DNA from: Paracraurococcus lichenis
GTDB lineage: Bacteria; Pseudomonadota; Alphaproteobacteria; Acetobacterales; Acetobacteraceae
Direction of reading: 5' to 3'
DNA length: 64,000 nt
NCBI RefSeq assembly: GCF_030657435.1
Contig: NZ_JAUTWS010000017.1
Coordinates: 62,001 to 126,000 of the forward strand
The stretch's first letter is position 1. The number at the start of each line of letters is the position of its first letter. Below are positions 20,787-31,103 of the stretch, piece by piece. A program made the position numbers and the translations under genes. The notes below the pieces were generated by a model. That model was not told the DNA's origin, searched no databases, and saw nothing but the letters and a program-made list of their open reading frames with translations.

Positions 20787-20831
20787 CCGCGGTGTGAAGG
20801 GCTGCGGTGATTGCCCGTGCGGGGCGGCAGG

Positions 20832-22385
20832 TCAAGCGGCAGCCGCCGCCTTCCGCCGCCGGCGCAGCATCCCGCGCACCTCCCTGAGGTCCACCGCCCC
20901 CAGCAGTTGCGCCGCGGCGAAGTAGACCGCGATCCCGGACCCGACGAGCAGGCCCAGCGCCAGGAAGCGCAGCAGGCCGGGCGCCGGGAACAGCACCCCC
21001 TCCAGCGTCCAGATCGAGGCACCCATCAGCGCCGCCGCCAGCAGCAGGCGCGGGATGCGCCGGCGCAGCCGCCGGTCGAGGATCATCTGCCCGCGCCGGT
21101 TCAGCAGCCAGCCCAGCATCCCGGCATTGAACCAGGCGGAGATCGCGGTCGCCAGCGCCACGCCGACATGCAGCAGCCACTGCGTGAGCACCAGGTTCAG
21201 CGCCAGGTTCAGCCCGACCGCGGCCAGCCCCACCTTCACGGGCGTCGCCGTGTCGCCGCGGGCGAAAAAGCCGGGGGCATAGACCTTCACCAGCACATAG
21301 GCCGGCAGGCCGATGGCATAGGCGGCCAGCGCCGCCGCCGTCGCGTTCGCCTCCGCCAAGCCGAAGGCGCCGCGCTGGAACAGCACCTGCATGATCGGCT
21401 CCGCCGCCGCCGCCTGCCCCGCCGCCGCCGGCAGGCAGAGCAGCAGGGACATCTCCATCGCCCGGTTCATGGTGCGATGCGCCGAGAGGCTCTCCCCCGA
21501 CCGCACCTGGCGCGAGAGGAGCGGCAGCATGGCCGTCCCGACAGCCGCGCCGATGACGCCGAGCGGCAATTGCCCGACCCGGTCGGCATAATAGAGGTAG
21601 GAGACGGCACCGGCCGGCAGGAAGCTGGCGATGATGACATCGACCGCGAGGTTGAGCTGGGTGACGCCGGCGCCGATGATCCCCGGGACCATGCGCCGCA
21701 GCACCTGCCGCACCTCCGGCGCCAGCGAGGGCAGGCGCAGGAAGTGCAGCGCCATCCCCGCCCGCGCCGAGGCCCAGAGGACGAGGCCGAGCTGCACCGC
21801 GCCCGAGGCGGTGACGCCCCAGGCGAGCGCATGCGCCGGCGTCGCCACATAGGGGGTGAGGACCAGCAGCGCGGCCATGGAGAGCAGGTTGAAGAAGACC
21901 GGCGCCGCCGCGGCGGCGGCGAAGCGGTCCAGCCCGTTCAGCACCCCGGAGACGAGGGCCGTCAGGCAGATCAGCAGCAGATAGGGGAAGGTGATCCGCG
22001 TCAGCTCGACCGCGAGTTGGAACTTCGCGGGATCGTCGGCGAAGCCCGGCGCCAGCACCGTCATCAGCCAGGGCATGGTCAGGATGCCGGCGACCACCAG
22101 CAGGGAGAGCCAGAGCGTCATGAGCGAGGCCATGCGCTCGGCGAGTTGCCGGGCGATCCTCGGGCCCTCGACCGCCAGCGTCCCGGCGAAGGCCGGCACG
22201 AAGGCGGCGTTGAAGGCGCCCTCCCCGAACAGCCGGCGGAACAGGTTCGGCAACTTGAGCGCGACGAAGAAGGCATCCGCCATCGGCCCGGCGCCGAGGC
22301 TGGCCGCGATCAGCATGTCGCGCGCGAAGCCTAAGGTCCGGCTGGCCATGGTCCAGCCGCCGACGGTGAGGACGCCCTTGAGCAT
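20832..22385 (-). CDS. murJ: Lipid II flippase MurJ (MviN)
   Basis: MurJ flips the peptidoglycan precursor lipid II across the inner membrane. The 517-residue protein has about 14 hydrophobic helices and family sequence from its first residues (MLKGVLTVGGWTMASRTLGF), with LPNLFRRLFGEGAFNAAFVP near residue 45. The open frame extends upstream to 22685, but ATG 22385 gives the standard start. Adjacency to trpS is common in alphaproteobacteria. Confidence 0.96.
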   Translation of the reverse strand: MLKGVLTVGGWTMASRTLGFARDMLIAASLGAGPMADAFFVALKLPNLFRRLFGEGAFNAAFVPAFAGTLAVEGPRIARQLAERMASLMTLWLSLLVVAGILTMPWLMTVLAPGFADDPAKFQLAVELTRITFPYLLLICLTALVSGVLNGLDRFAAAAAAPVFFNLLSMAALLVLTPYVATPAHALAWGVTASGAVQLGLVLWASARAGMALHFLRLPSLAPEVRQVLRRMVPGIIGAGVTQLNLAVDVIIASFLPAGAVSYLYYADRVGQLPLGVIGAAVGTAMLPLLSRQVRSGESLSAHRTMNRAMEMSLLLCLPAAAGQAAAAEPIMQVLFQRGAFGLAEANATAAALAAYAIGLPAYVLVKVYAPGFFARGDTATPVKVGLAAVGLNLALNLVLTQWLLHVGVALATAISAWFNAGMLGWLLNRRGQMILDRRLRRRIPRLLLAAALMGASIWTLEGVLFPAPGLLRFLALGLLVGSGIAVYFAAAQLLGAVDLREVRGMLRRRRKAAAAA

Positions 22386-22714
22386 GGGGCGGGGGTCTAG
22401 CCCGGAACGGGTGTGGGGGCCATGGGGCGGTGTGGGTGACCCGGTCCGGCCAGGTCGCGGCAGGGCTCCCCTCCCCCACCGACATCCCGGCCCGTCCCGC
22501 CGCCGGTGACCTGCCGCGGCGCGGCCGGCGGGCGGCCCCGACAAGGATCGCAAGAGTCGGACAGCAGGGCCGGGGCCGGGTTTGCAGGCTCCGGCCGCCC
22601 TGCTATCGGCAGGTCCGGCGCCGGCGAGGCCGGGGCCGTAACGGTCTTCAGCCCGTGACGTTGCGGCCGGCACGCGGCCCGACATCCCGTCGCCCTGCCG
22701 GACGGAGTGCCCCC
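22386..22714. other. Divergent intergenic region, no gene seen
   Basis: These 329 bp separate murJ (minus) from the small lipoprotein gene (plus). I find no coding pattern, RNA gene or repeat. Promoters for both sides should be here but cannot be placed with confidence. Confidence 0.5.
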
Positions 22715-23128
22715 TTGCGGCGAGAACGTCGCCTTCTCCTGACCATGCTGTGCCTGACCGCCGGCGGCTGCTCGCAATGGGACCCGCGGCCCGGCCCCAT
22801 CCGCGCCATGGCGCCGCGGCCCAACCCGCCGGCGGCGCGCGCCGTCGCGTCGCGCCCGGCGCCGGAGAAGACCCCCGACCTGCAGCAGCGCCTGCGGCAG
22901 AACCGCTGGCTGGCCCGGTTCTGGAGCGAGCTGACGCCTGCCCAGCGGCGGCGCGTGGAGGGGCGGATGGCCACCGAGGGGTCGGCGGACCGCGCGGAGG
23001 CCGGCGAGCGCTGGGACGTCATGGGGCTGGAGGATCGCGCCAGGCTGGTCTTCGGCGACGGGGCGGCGCAGCGGTCCCCGTCCCCGCTGGCGACGGACCG
23101 GCCGGGGGAGCGCACCGCCGGCGGCTGA
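22715..23128 (+). CDS. Putative small lipoprotein, TTG start
   Basis: The proposed start is TTG 22715, seven bases after a GGAG box, giving 137 residues: a basic N-terminus (RRERR), a short hydrophobic run and AGGC, a weak lipobox. The mature part is Pro/Arg/Ala-rich with QQRLRQNRWLARFWSELTPAQRRRVE and resembles no family I know. An ATG at 22745 would remove the charged n-region of the signal. The longer frame from 22430 lacks support. Confidence 0.5.
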   Translation: MRRERRLLLTMLCLTAGGCSQWDPRPGPIRAMAPRPNPPAARAVASRPAPEKTPDLQQRLRQNRWLARFWSELTPAQRRRVEGRMATEGSADRAEAGERWDVMGLEDRARLVFGDGAAQRSPSPLATDRPGERTAGG

Positions 23129-23279
23129 CGCCGCCCGGGGCGGGCCACGGCACGGCCGCTGGCCGCGAGATCGTCCCGTCATCCGGACCGGCGGCGCCGC
23201 ATCGCGCGCCGGGGGCCATGATCCCGCAAGCCGGCCATGTCATAAGCCCGCCGCAACCGCCCCGGACCCCCGCCCGCCC

Positions 23280-24902
<1,623 letters not shown>

Positions 24903-24920
24903 TGAGACAGCGGCGGCCGC

Positions 24921-25532
24921 CTACGCGCCGTCTTCCTCCCGGCCGGGTTGCGGCGCCTTCAGTCGCTGCCGCAGCAGGCGCCGCGCGGCATCGTCCTGCG
25001 AGGGCCGGCGCGGGCGCTCCACATTGCGTTCCCTGTCCGCCGCGCGGTCGAGGATGTGGTCGGCCGACTGGATCCGTCCCGCCGCTTCCAGCTCCTGCAG
25101 CAGATCCCCGGTCGACAGCGCCGTCACACGCTCCGGCAGCGTCCGCACGAAGCGGCGCGACCGGATGTCGTTGTCCTCGTAGAGCAGCAGCGCCTCGATC
25201 CCGGGGTCCTCGCTGACCGCCGCATTCAGGACTTCCAGCGCCGCCTGCTCGCCACGCCCACGTGACCGCGCGCGCGGATTGGCCGCGCGCAGCACCTGGA
25301 ATTCCGCGAAGACCGCGGTCACCGCGATCTCGACCAGGTCCCGGTGGCGGCGCGCCCAGTGCACGATCTCCTCGGCGCCGGTCTTCGCCAGATCCTCGGT
25401 CACTTCCAGATAGACTATGTCCGGGATCACGACGTGCAGCCCCGGGAGGGTCAGGCAGTCCAGCGCCTCCGCCGCCGCCAGGGTGATCAGCGGCGACGCG
25501 TCGGTGACCAGCAGGCCGAGCCGCCGGCTCAT
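24921..25532 (-). CDS. PIN-domain toxin-like nuclease
   Basis: This 203-residue protein begins LLVTDASPLITLAAAE, with the first PIN Asp, and contains VIPDIVYLEVTED, a typical second acidic cluster. A charged Arg/Gln-rich C-terminal tail extends beyond the PIN core. PIN toxins cleave RNA. The start overlaps the stop of the small upstream gene by four bases, the usual antitoxin-toxin order. It is larger than VapC (about 130 residues), so the subfamily is uncertain. Confidence 0.8.
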   Translation of the reverse strand: MSRRLGLLVTDASPLITLAAAEALDCLTLPGLHVVIPDIVYLEVTEDLAKTGAEEIVHWARRHRDLVEIAVTAVFAEFQVLRAANPRARSRGRGEQAALEVLNAAVSEDPGIEALLLYEDNDIRSRRFVRTLPERVTALSTGDLLQELEAAGRIQSADHILDRAADRERNVERPRRPSQDDAARRLLRQRLKAPQPGREEDGA

Positions 25533-25753
25533 CCCCGCCCGGCTGTCAGGGCCGCCCGGATGACGGCGCGGGCGCGCTGCCGCGCGGCGAGGTTCGGTCC
25601 ATCCATCGGCGCGATGGGCGGCCGCAGGCCGAGCGCGCCCAGGCCACCCAGCACGTCGCGGTAGCTGTCAAAGCCACGCTCGCGCAGCGCATGCCAACTG
25701 ATCTCACCCGCCGCATAGCGGCGCAGGATCGCGTCCTCTTCGTCCCGGGTCAT
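25529..25753 (-). CDS. Probable antitoxin of the PIN-type pair
   Basis: This 74-residue protein starts MTRDEEDAILRRYAAGEISWHALRERG, a short helical, possibly DNA-binding pattern with the RYAAGEISWHAL helix-turn-helix look of UPF0175-like antitoxins. It is upstream of and overlaps the PIN gene. Assignment rests on size, order and this motif. Confidence 0.7.
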   Translation of the reverse strand: MTRDEEDAILRRYAAGEISWHALRERGFDSYRDVLGGLGALGLRPPIAPMDGPNLAARQRARAVIRAALTAGRG

Positions 25754-25804
25754 GGCGCGGCATTGTGCCGGCTACGCATGCCCGACACAACCAACTCCCG
25801 GGAT

Positions 25805-25863
25805 CCAAGGGCCTTAAGCCCTTGGCGGGGGAGCTTGAGGGGGCTTTGCCCCATAGGCGCGAA
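25805..25863 (+). repeat. Palindromic repeat array: CCAAGGGC hairpin plus 29-bp inverted end (left copy)
   Basis: An 8-bp hairpin (CCAAGGGC at 25805-25812, GCCCTTGG at 25818-25825) is followed by the 29-base sequence at 25835-25863, which contains GGGGC-N3-GCCCC and ends ATAGGCGCGAA. The 29-mer recurs inverted at 27172-27200 with one mismatch, and its core recurs near 60435. It may be the terminal repeat of the IS4-type element, or a chromosomal palindromic repeat that the element targeted. Confidence 0.7.
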
Positions 25864-25908
25864 TCTAAGGTCTTGGAGCGACGCGGGGGCGTGTGATTCA
25901 TCGGTTTG

Positions 25909-26988
25909 ATGCGCACGCTCTCGCCCTCTGGCTGCGATTGGTCCTCGGTTGTTGCAACGACTGCCGCGGTCGTTGACCTGGAGGCGACGGCGCGGTCGAG
26001 CGGCGCGCTGCGGCGGGCCCGCAAGATCCGCCGGGCGGAGGAGTTGCTGCGCCTGGCGCTACTGTACGGGCCGGGCGGGCTGTCCCTCAGCGGGGCGGCG
26101 GCAGCCGGCGATGCCGGGATTGCCTGCCTGAGCGACAAGGCGGTGCTGGGCCGGTTGCGCCGCTGCGGCGATTGGCTGGCGCTGATCCTGGCGCGGCTGC
26201 TGGCGGCGCGCCGCGGCCTGCCCGCGGCCGCGGCGGAGGGCGCCGGCGTGCACCTGGCGCTGGTGGACAGCACGGTGATCTGCCGGCCTGGCAGCACGGG
26301 CAGCGACTGGCGGCTGCAGGCGCGCTACGACCCGGCGCGCGGGCGCTTCGTCGATCTCTCGCTCGGCCCGGGGCAGCAGGCCGAGCGGGTGGATCGCACC
26401 GCGTTCGAGGCGGGTACGACAACGGTGGTCGACCGCGGCTATGGCCGGGCGCGCGACATCCGCGCGGCCATCACCGCCGGCAGCGACATCGTCAGCCGGA
26501 TCGGCTGGCGCTCGCTCGCCCTGCTGGACCTGGCGGGCCAGCGCTTCGACCTGATGGCGCACCTGCCGCAAGGCCAGGCGCCGGTTGAGCACCCTGTGCG
26601 GCTGCGCGACCTCGACCGGCCGCTGCGGCTCGTCATCGCCCGCATCCCGCCCGAGAAGCAGGCCGAGCCGCAGCGCCGCCTCGCGCGCCGGGCCAGCCGC
26701 AAGGGCCAGACCACGCAGCCCGGCACCGCCATCGCGGCCGGCTACCTGATGCTGCTGACCTCGCTGCCGGCCACCACCACGCCCGAGCAGGTGGTCACGC
26801 TCTACCGCAGCCGCTGGCAGGTCGAACTCGGCTTCAAGCGGCTCAAAACTCTCGGCAGGCTCGACGCGCTGCCAGCCAGTGACCCGGACCTCGCCCGAAG
26901 CTGGCTGCTCGCCCACCTCATCGCCGCCGTGCTGACCGAGGACATCGCCACCGCGATCCTCGCCTTTCCCCCCTCAGCCGCCGCCTGA
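25909..26988 (+). CDS. IS4-family transposase (main frame; C-terminus continues in +1 frame to 27169)
   Basis: The DDE catalytic triad is visible at D120 (LALVDSTVI), D175 (TTVVDRGYG) and E306 in YRSRWQVELGFKRLK, the YREK signature of IS4. The start is ATG 25909; a TTG precedes it in frame. The frame stops at 26988, but about 60 more codons of transposase-like sequence (TSLWRAWALARRILLAAILP) follow in the +1 frame up to a TAA at 27167-27169. The switch can occur at the TTTCCCCCC run (26965-26973). The gene is either a slippage-dependent fusion or frameshifted and inactive. Confidence 0.85.
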   Translation: MRTLSPSGCDWSSVVATTAAVVDLEATARSSGALRRARKIRRAEELLRLALLYGPGGLSLSGAAAAGDAGIACLSDKAVLGRLRRCGDWLALILARLLAARRGLPAAAAEGAGVHLALVDSTVICRPGSTGSDWRLQARYDPARGRFVDLSLGPGQQAERVDRTAFEAGTTTVVDRGYGRARDIRAAITAGSDIVSRIGWRSLALLDLAGQRFDLMAHLPQGQAPVEHPVRLRDLDRPLRLVIARIPPEKQAEPQRRLARRASRKGQTTQPGTAIAAGYLMLLTSLPATTTPEQVVTLYRSRWQVELGFKRLKTLGRLDALPASDPDLARSWLLAHLIAAVLTEDIATAILAFPPSAAA

Positions 26989-27171
26989 CAAGACGCGCCC
27001 GACCACCTCGCTCTGGCGCGCCTGGGCGCTCGCCCGCCGTATCCTGCTCGCCGCCATCCTCCCCAGGCCGCGCTACCGCACCCCACACGACCGCAGACGA
27101 TGGCACCGCTACCTCCAAGACACCCCGCGCCGACGACCAGCACAGGCCAAACACCTCAGAGCCGCCTAATC

Positions 27172-27200
27172 TTCGCGCCTATGGGGCGAAGCCCCCTCAA
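27172..27200 (-). repeat. Right inverted repeat of the IS4-type element
   Basis: This is the reverse complement of 25835-25863 with a single T/C difference. It contains its own palindrome (GGGGCGAAGCCCC on the plus strand) and directly follows the end of the minus-strand gene at 27201, where it could act as that gene's terminator hairpin. Confidence 0.75.
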
Positions 27201-29381
27201 TCACCGCGCCAGCGGATCCGGCCGCATCTGCACCTTGAACACCCGCGGCCGCTCGCCCTTGCCCGTCTCGCTGTGGAAGGGCGCCCGCGTGCCGGTCGTC
27301 GTCCAGACCGCACGGCCTTTCCAGCCGCCCTCCGGGTCGTCGATCCGCCCATCGACGTTCTTGGTGAAGAAGCCTAGGGGATAGGGCACGCGAAGCTGGT
27401 GCAGCTTGCCGTCCACCAGCACCGTCAGGCTCTCGCTGCCATTGGTGCTGGCGATCGGCACGTCGCGGCCGAGGCCGAGCGTGTTGAAGCGGTCCACCCA
27501 CACGTAATAGGCATGGTCGGCGCTGCCGGCGGGATCGACGCCGGCGAATTGCGGCCCGGGGAAGCGATAGAGCGTCCAACCCTCGAAGCACTGCTCGCCG
27601 GTCGTGGCCTTCGGCCCGGTCAGCGGCGCCTGGCACTTGCTGCGGTCGAAGCTGGCGAGGTGGCCGCTGGCCAGCGTCGTCCAGACCACGCCCTTGCCGT
27701 CCACATCGATGCCACGCGGGGAGAAGCCGCCCGGCGGCGGCCGGAAGAGCTCCGTCAGGCCGGTATTGGTCGGGTCAGGCCCGGGGATGAAGCGGATGAG
27801 GTATCCCGGCTGGTCCATGCGGGAGAAGCCGGTATCCATCGACTGCCCCCAGATGGAGCCGTCGGTCGGGCTCGGCTGCACGCCGTAGAAGCCGGCGATG
27901 ACGCGCTTCTGCTTCGCCGGGTCGAGCGGCTTGTCGGCCTCCACATACTCGCCGCGCTTCCCCCAGCCCGGGACGTCCACCACCATCGGCGCCCAGCCCT
28001 GGGACGCCTTGGCGTCGCGCGTCTCCAGGTATTTGCGGGTGTTCAGCCAGCCCACCGAATTGCCGGCCGGGCCGCCCCAGCTCGTCCACAGCGTGTTGTC
28101 GGCGTCGTAGCCAAAATAGAGATGGTGCGTGCCGAAGCAGGTGTCGATCAGGTCGAATTTCTGCGTCTTCGGGTCATAGACCGACAGGTGCCGGTTGGAC
28201 GCGTTGATCGGCGCGACCCTGGCCGAGGGATGGTCGCCGCCCGCCTTGCACCAGGCGGGCTGGTCGGTCGCCGCGCGGATGCGGGCGGCGAACCAGACCA
28301 GGCCCTTGTCGTCGAGGATCAGGTTGTGGTTGCTGGTATGACCATCCCAGATCGGCTCCTCGCCCCAGAAGGGCGAAGGCCCGCGCGGCTCGTCCAGCAG
28401 GCTCGGCGTGCCGGGGCGGAAGGGGTGCCTGATCTTCCAGGCGCGGTGCGTCCTCGGGTCGAGCACCGGCACGTCGTCCGTCGATTCCTCCGGCGAGCCG
28501 TAGATCAGCCCGTTCGGGAAGAGCGTCGGGTTGCGCTTGTCGGTCGAGATGGCGTCGTGCAGGTAGGTATGCGGCTCCGCCCAGTCCCAGAGCGTGACGA
28601 CCATGTTCCGCTCCAGCCCCTCCGGCCGGCGCGGCCTGTCGGCCGGCAGCTCGCCGCGGGCGATGCGGTCGGTCCAGTCGGCATAGAGCGAGAGGCCCTT
28701 CTCCGGCCCGAGGCGGGTGATGGCGACCGCCATGTTGCCCATGGCCTGGCCGGACTGGATGCGCCGCGCCCAGAGCTCGGTCGAATCGTGGAAGGTGCCG
28801 AGCTCCTTCCTGGGATGCCGGATGTTCTGGCTGCCGAGCGCGTGGCAGGATTGGCAGGACTGCTTGACGGTGTCGATCCAGGCGTATTGCGCCTTCATGA
28901 AGTCGGGGATGCCGTTCCCGCCGCGGCCGTCGCCGGTGCCGGGGAACTGGTCGGCCGCCGGGATGCGCAGCATCGAGTACCAGTACATGCCGGGATAGAG
29001 TTCGGCCGCCGCGGCGGGCGTCGGCGCGGGCATGGCCGTCAGGTTCAGCGCCTGGCCGGGCGCGCCGTCCACCCGCGGGCTGTCCACCAGCCCGTAGCCG
29101 CGGACCCAGACCTTGTACTTCGCCTGCGGCAAATCGGGAATCAGGTAGCGGCCCTGGTCGTCGGTGACGACGAGCTTGGCGTATTTCGTCGGCAGGTCGG
29201 TGGTCTCGGCGATGACCCAGACGCCGGCCTCGGGCCCGTTCGGGCCGGTGACGGTGCCGGCGATCTCGCCCGGGCGGGCCTCGACGGCGGTGGTCTGCGC
29301 GCGGGCGCCGGGCGCGGCGGCGGCGAGCAGCGCGGCCAGAGCGGCCGCCGGCAGACGTGCACTGCGGTATGCCTTGGACAT
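27201..29381 (-). CDS. Secreted c-type cytochrome with carboxypeptidase-regulatory-like and beta-propeller domains
   Basis: This 726-residue exported protein starts at ATG 29381 after GGAGGT. Domains in order: Sec signal ending PGARAQ; a carboxypeptidase-regulatory-like beta-sandwich (residues ~35-125, GEIAGTVTGPNGPEAGVWV); a heme c site CQSCH near residue 175; then a long repeat-rich part resembling NHL/streptogramin-lyase-like propellers (NHNLILDDKGLVWFAA, GIDVDGKGVVWTTLASGHLA). It should be periplasmic and redox-active; the substrate is unknown. The gene stands alone. The frame extends 81 bp upstream of the chosen start without signal character. Confidence 0.82.
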   Translation of the reverse strand: MSKAYRSARLPAAALAALLAAAAPGARAQTTAVEARPGEIAGTVTGPNGPEAGVWVIAETTDLPTKYAKLVVTDDQGRYLIPDLPQAKYKVWVRGYGLVDSPRVDGAPGQALNLTAMPAPTPAAAAELYPGMYWYSMLRIPAADQFPGTGDGRGGNGIPDFMKAQYAWIDTVKQSCQSCHALGSQNIRHPRKELGTFHDSTELWARRIQSGQAMGNMAVAITRLGPEKGLSLYADWTDRIARGELPADRPRRPEGLERNMVVTLWDWAEPHTYLHDAISTDKRNPTLFPNGLIYGSPEESTDDVPVLDPRTHRAWKIRHPFRPGTPSLLDEPRGPSPFWGEEPIWDGHTSNHNLILDDKGLVWFAARIRAATDQPAWCKAGGDHPSARVAPINASNRHLSVYDPKTQKFDLIDTCFGTHHLYFGYDADNTLWTSWGGPAGNSVGWLNTRKYLETRDAKASQGWAPMVVDVPGWGKRGEYVEADKPLDPAKQKRVIAGFYGVQPSPTDGSIWGQSMDTGFSRMDQPGYLIRFIPGPDPTNTGLTELFRPPPGGFSPRGIDVDGKGVVWTTLASGHLASFDRSKCQAPLTGPKATTGEQCFEGWTLYRFPGPQFAGVDPAGSADHAYYVWVDRFNTLGLGRDVPIASTNGSESLTVLVDGKLHQLRVPYPLGFFTKNVDGRIDDPEGGWKGRAVWTTTGTRAPFHSETGKGERPRVFKVQMRPDPLAR

Positions 29382-29484
29382 TCCGGGACCTCCGCTGCCG
29401 CCTTCGACGGGGCGGCATTCCTTGACGCCCCGTAGCAGGGCGCGCCGCGCCGTCCCTGTCAATCCGCGGCGACAGCCCGCCGGC

Positions 29485-29880
29485 TCAGCCGCCGTACTGC
29501 GCGTCGGTCACCTGTTCCATCCACTCCACCGCCTTGCCGTCGAGCTTCTCCTGGATGGCGACGTGGCTCATCGCCGTGGCGGGCGCGGCGCCGTGCCAGT
29601 GCTTCTCGCCCGGCGGGAACCAGACCACGTCGCCCGGCCGGATCTCCTCGACCGGCCCGCCCCAGCGCTGCGCCCGGCCGCAGCCGGCGGTGACGACCAG
29701 GGTCTGGCCGAGCGGATGGGTATGCCAGGCGGTGCGGGCGCCGGGCTCGAAGGTGACCAGGGCGCCAGCGACCCGGGCCGGATCGGGCGGGCTGAACAGC
29801 GGGTCGATGCGGACCGTCCCGGTGAACCACTCCCCGGGCCCTCGGCCGGAGGGCTGCGACCCCACGCGCGTGATCTCCAT
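29485..29880 (-). CDS. Cupin-domain protein
   Basis: This 131-residue single cupin has [29 protein letters not shown] and the metal-binding His/Glu spacing of both cupin motifs. Relatives sit beside carboxymuconolactone-decarboxylase-type or oxidoreductase genes, but no such partner is adjacent. GGAG precedes ATG 29880. Confidence 0.85.
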   Translation of the reverse strand: MEITRVGSQPSGRGPGEWFTGTVRIDPLFSPPDPARVAGALVTFEPGARTAWHTHPLGQTLVVTAGCGRAQRWGGPVEEIRPGDVVWFPPGEKHWHGAAPATAMSHVAIQEKLDGKAVEWMEQVTDAQYGG

Positions 29881-30083
29881 GGTCCTGCTCCTTCAGGTAC
29901 GGGCCTGCCGGGCCGCAACGCCCGGGCGCGGCGGGATGCCGCATCCCCCCGCACGCCAGGACCGGCGGAAGGTCCGAGGCCGCCGGCACGGCACCGCCGC
30001 AACGGGAAAGGGGATGGCACAGGCGCGGTTCCGGCCCGGGACCGGCCGGCCTATGCTGGCCTTCGCCCGAGAAGGAGTCCGTC

Positions 30084-30308
30084 ATGTCCGACGTGATCGC
30101 GCCGCTGGTCCGTGACCTGGTGACCTGGGTGGCGGCGGAGCCCCGCCCCTACCGGGAGGTGATCGAGGCCTGGCGCACCTCCTGCCCGCGCCTGACGGTG
30201 TGGGAGGATGCGGTGGATGGCGGCTTCGTCGAGTTGCGGCCCGGCGGGCCGGAGGGGCTGCAGGTCGGCGCGACAGCGCGCGGGCTGGCCCTGATCGGCC
30301 GGCACTGA
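30084..30308 (+). CDS. Small conserved-looking hypothetical protein
   Basis: AAGGAG lies eight bases before ATG 30084. The 74-residue product has a compact, non-repetitive composition with YREVIEAWRTSCPRLTVWEDA, which looks like a real folded protein rather than a shadow frame. Function unknown. Confidence 0.7.
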   Translation: MSDVIAPLVRDLVTWVAAEPRPYREVIEAWRTSCPRLTVWEDAVDGGFVELRPGGPEGLQVGATARGLALIGRH

Positions 30309-30323
30309 CGCCCCGGCCGCCGA

Positions 30324-31065
30324 TCAGCCCACCAGGAAGGCCGCGAGGCGCGCGCCGAAGAGCCCGTCGAAGGCCGGGTCGCGCGCGGCGCCATGGCCGG
30401 TCGGCGCCGGCGGCCGGTCGATGACCAGCGCCTCGGCGCCGCACTGCGCCATGCCGGCCGCGAAGGCCGCGGCCCGCGCCGCCGGGTCCGGGTCGTAGGG
30501 ATCGCCGGCGAAGAGCACGAGGCCGCCGCGCCGCACCGCGCCGGGCGCCGCCGCCGCGCAGGCGCCGTGGAAGGCCGCGAGCGCCTCCGCCCGCCGCTCC
30601 GGCCGCGGGCCATGGGCGGCCGGCGCCAGCAGCAGCACGGCATCGGCCAGCGCCGCATGGCGCAGCGCGACCAGCGCGATGAAGGCGCCGCGGCTCTCGC
30701 CCACCACCGCGATTGCCCGATAGCCCTCGGCCCTCGGCCCGCAGCCGTGCCGTGCCGGCCGCCAGCACCTCGGCACCGCCCTCCAGCGGGTCGAGGCCGG
30801 GGGTGAAGCCGCTGGCCTGCGCCATCCGGTCGAGCCGCCAGAGGTCCCAGCCCCGGGCGAGCAGCCGGTCGAGGAAGGGCGGCGGCTCCGGCGGCGGGCC
30901 GTCCTGGTAGTGCTGATGCGCCCAGACCAGCGCGCCCGCGGCCCGGCCGGGCCCGCGCATCGCTGCCGCCCCGGGGCGCATCATCCGCCCGCCCTCGGCC
31001 CGCGCGAGCGCGGGCAACAGCAGGGCCGGCAGCAGCCGGCGGGGCAGGCGGAACGCGCGGGGCAT
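30324..31065 (-). pseudogene. Alpha/beta hydrolase (dienelactone-hydrolase-like) broken by a 7-bp tandem duplication
   Basis: The 5' part reads from ATG 31065 (signal-like MPRAFRLPRRLLPALLLPALARA) through HQHYQDGPPPEPPPFLDRLL to RLRAEG. The rest, with the nucleophile elbow GESRGAF and LVLFAGDPYDPD, lies in another frame down to 30324. At the switch the heptamer CCTCGGC occurs twice in tandem (30725-30731, 30732-30738). Removing one copy joins the frames seamlessly as RAEGYRAIAVVGESRG. This is a recent slippage duplication or sequencing error; it could also be a reversible on/off switch. Confidence 0.85.
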
Positions 31066-31103
31066 GCCGGATGCTACACCCGTCCAGGCCAAAGGATGGA
31101 AGC

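Larger units (their letters stand above)
25835..27200 (+). mobile_element. IS4-family insertion sequence, about 1.37 kb
   Basis: The element is bounded by 29-bp inverted repeats at 25835-25863 and 27172-27200 that match at 28 of 29 positions, and it holds one DDE transposase gene. I see no direct target duplication immediately outside these ends, so the exact boundaries are provisional. The right end touches the stop codon of the minus-strand gene at 27201. Confidence 0.75.

Noticed and set aside
27399..29435. 678-codon plus-strand frame opposite the cytochrome gene
   Set aside because: Its composition is that of a complement frame, while the minus strand has a signal peptide, a heme motif and a ribosome site.
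30082..31092. 336-codon minus-strand frame as an intact gene
   Set aside because: Only its first part is hydrolase-like; the remainder is low-complexity Arg/Ala/Gly, while the true C-terminus is in another frame after the 7-bp duplication.
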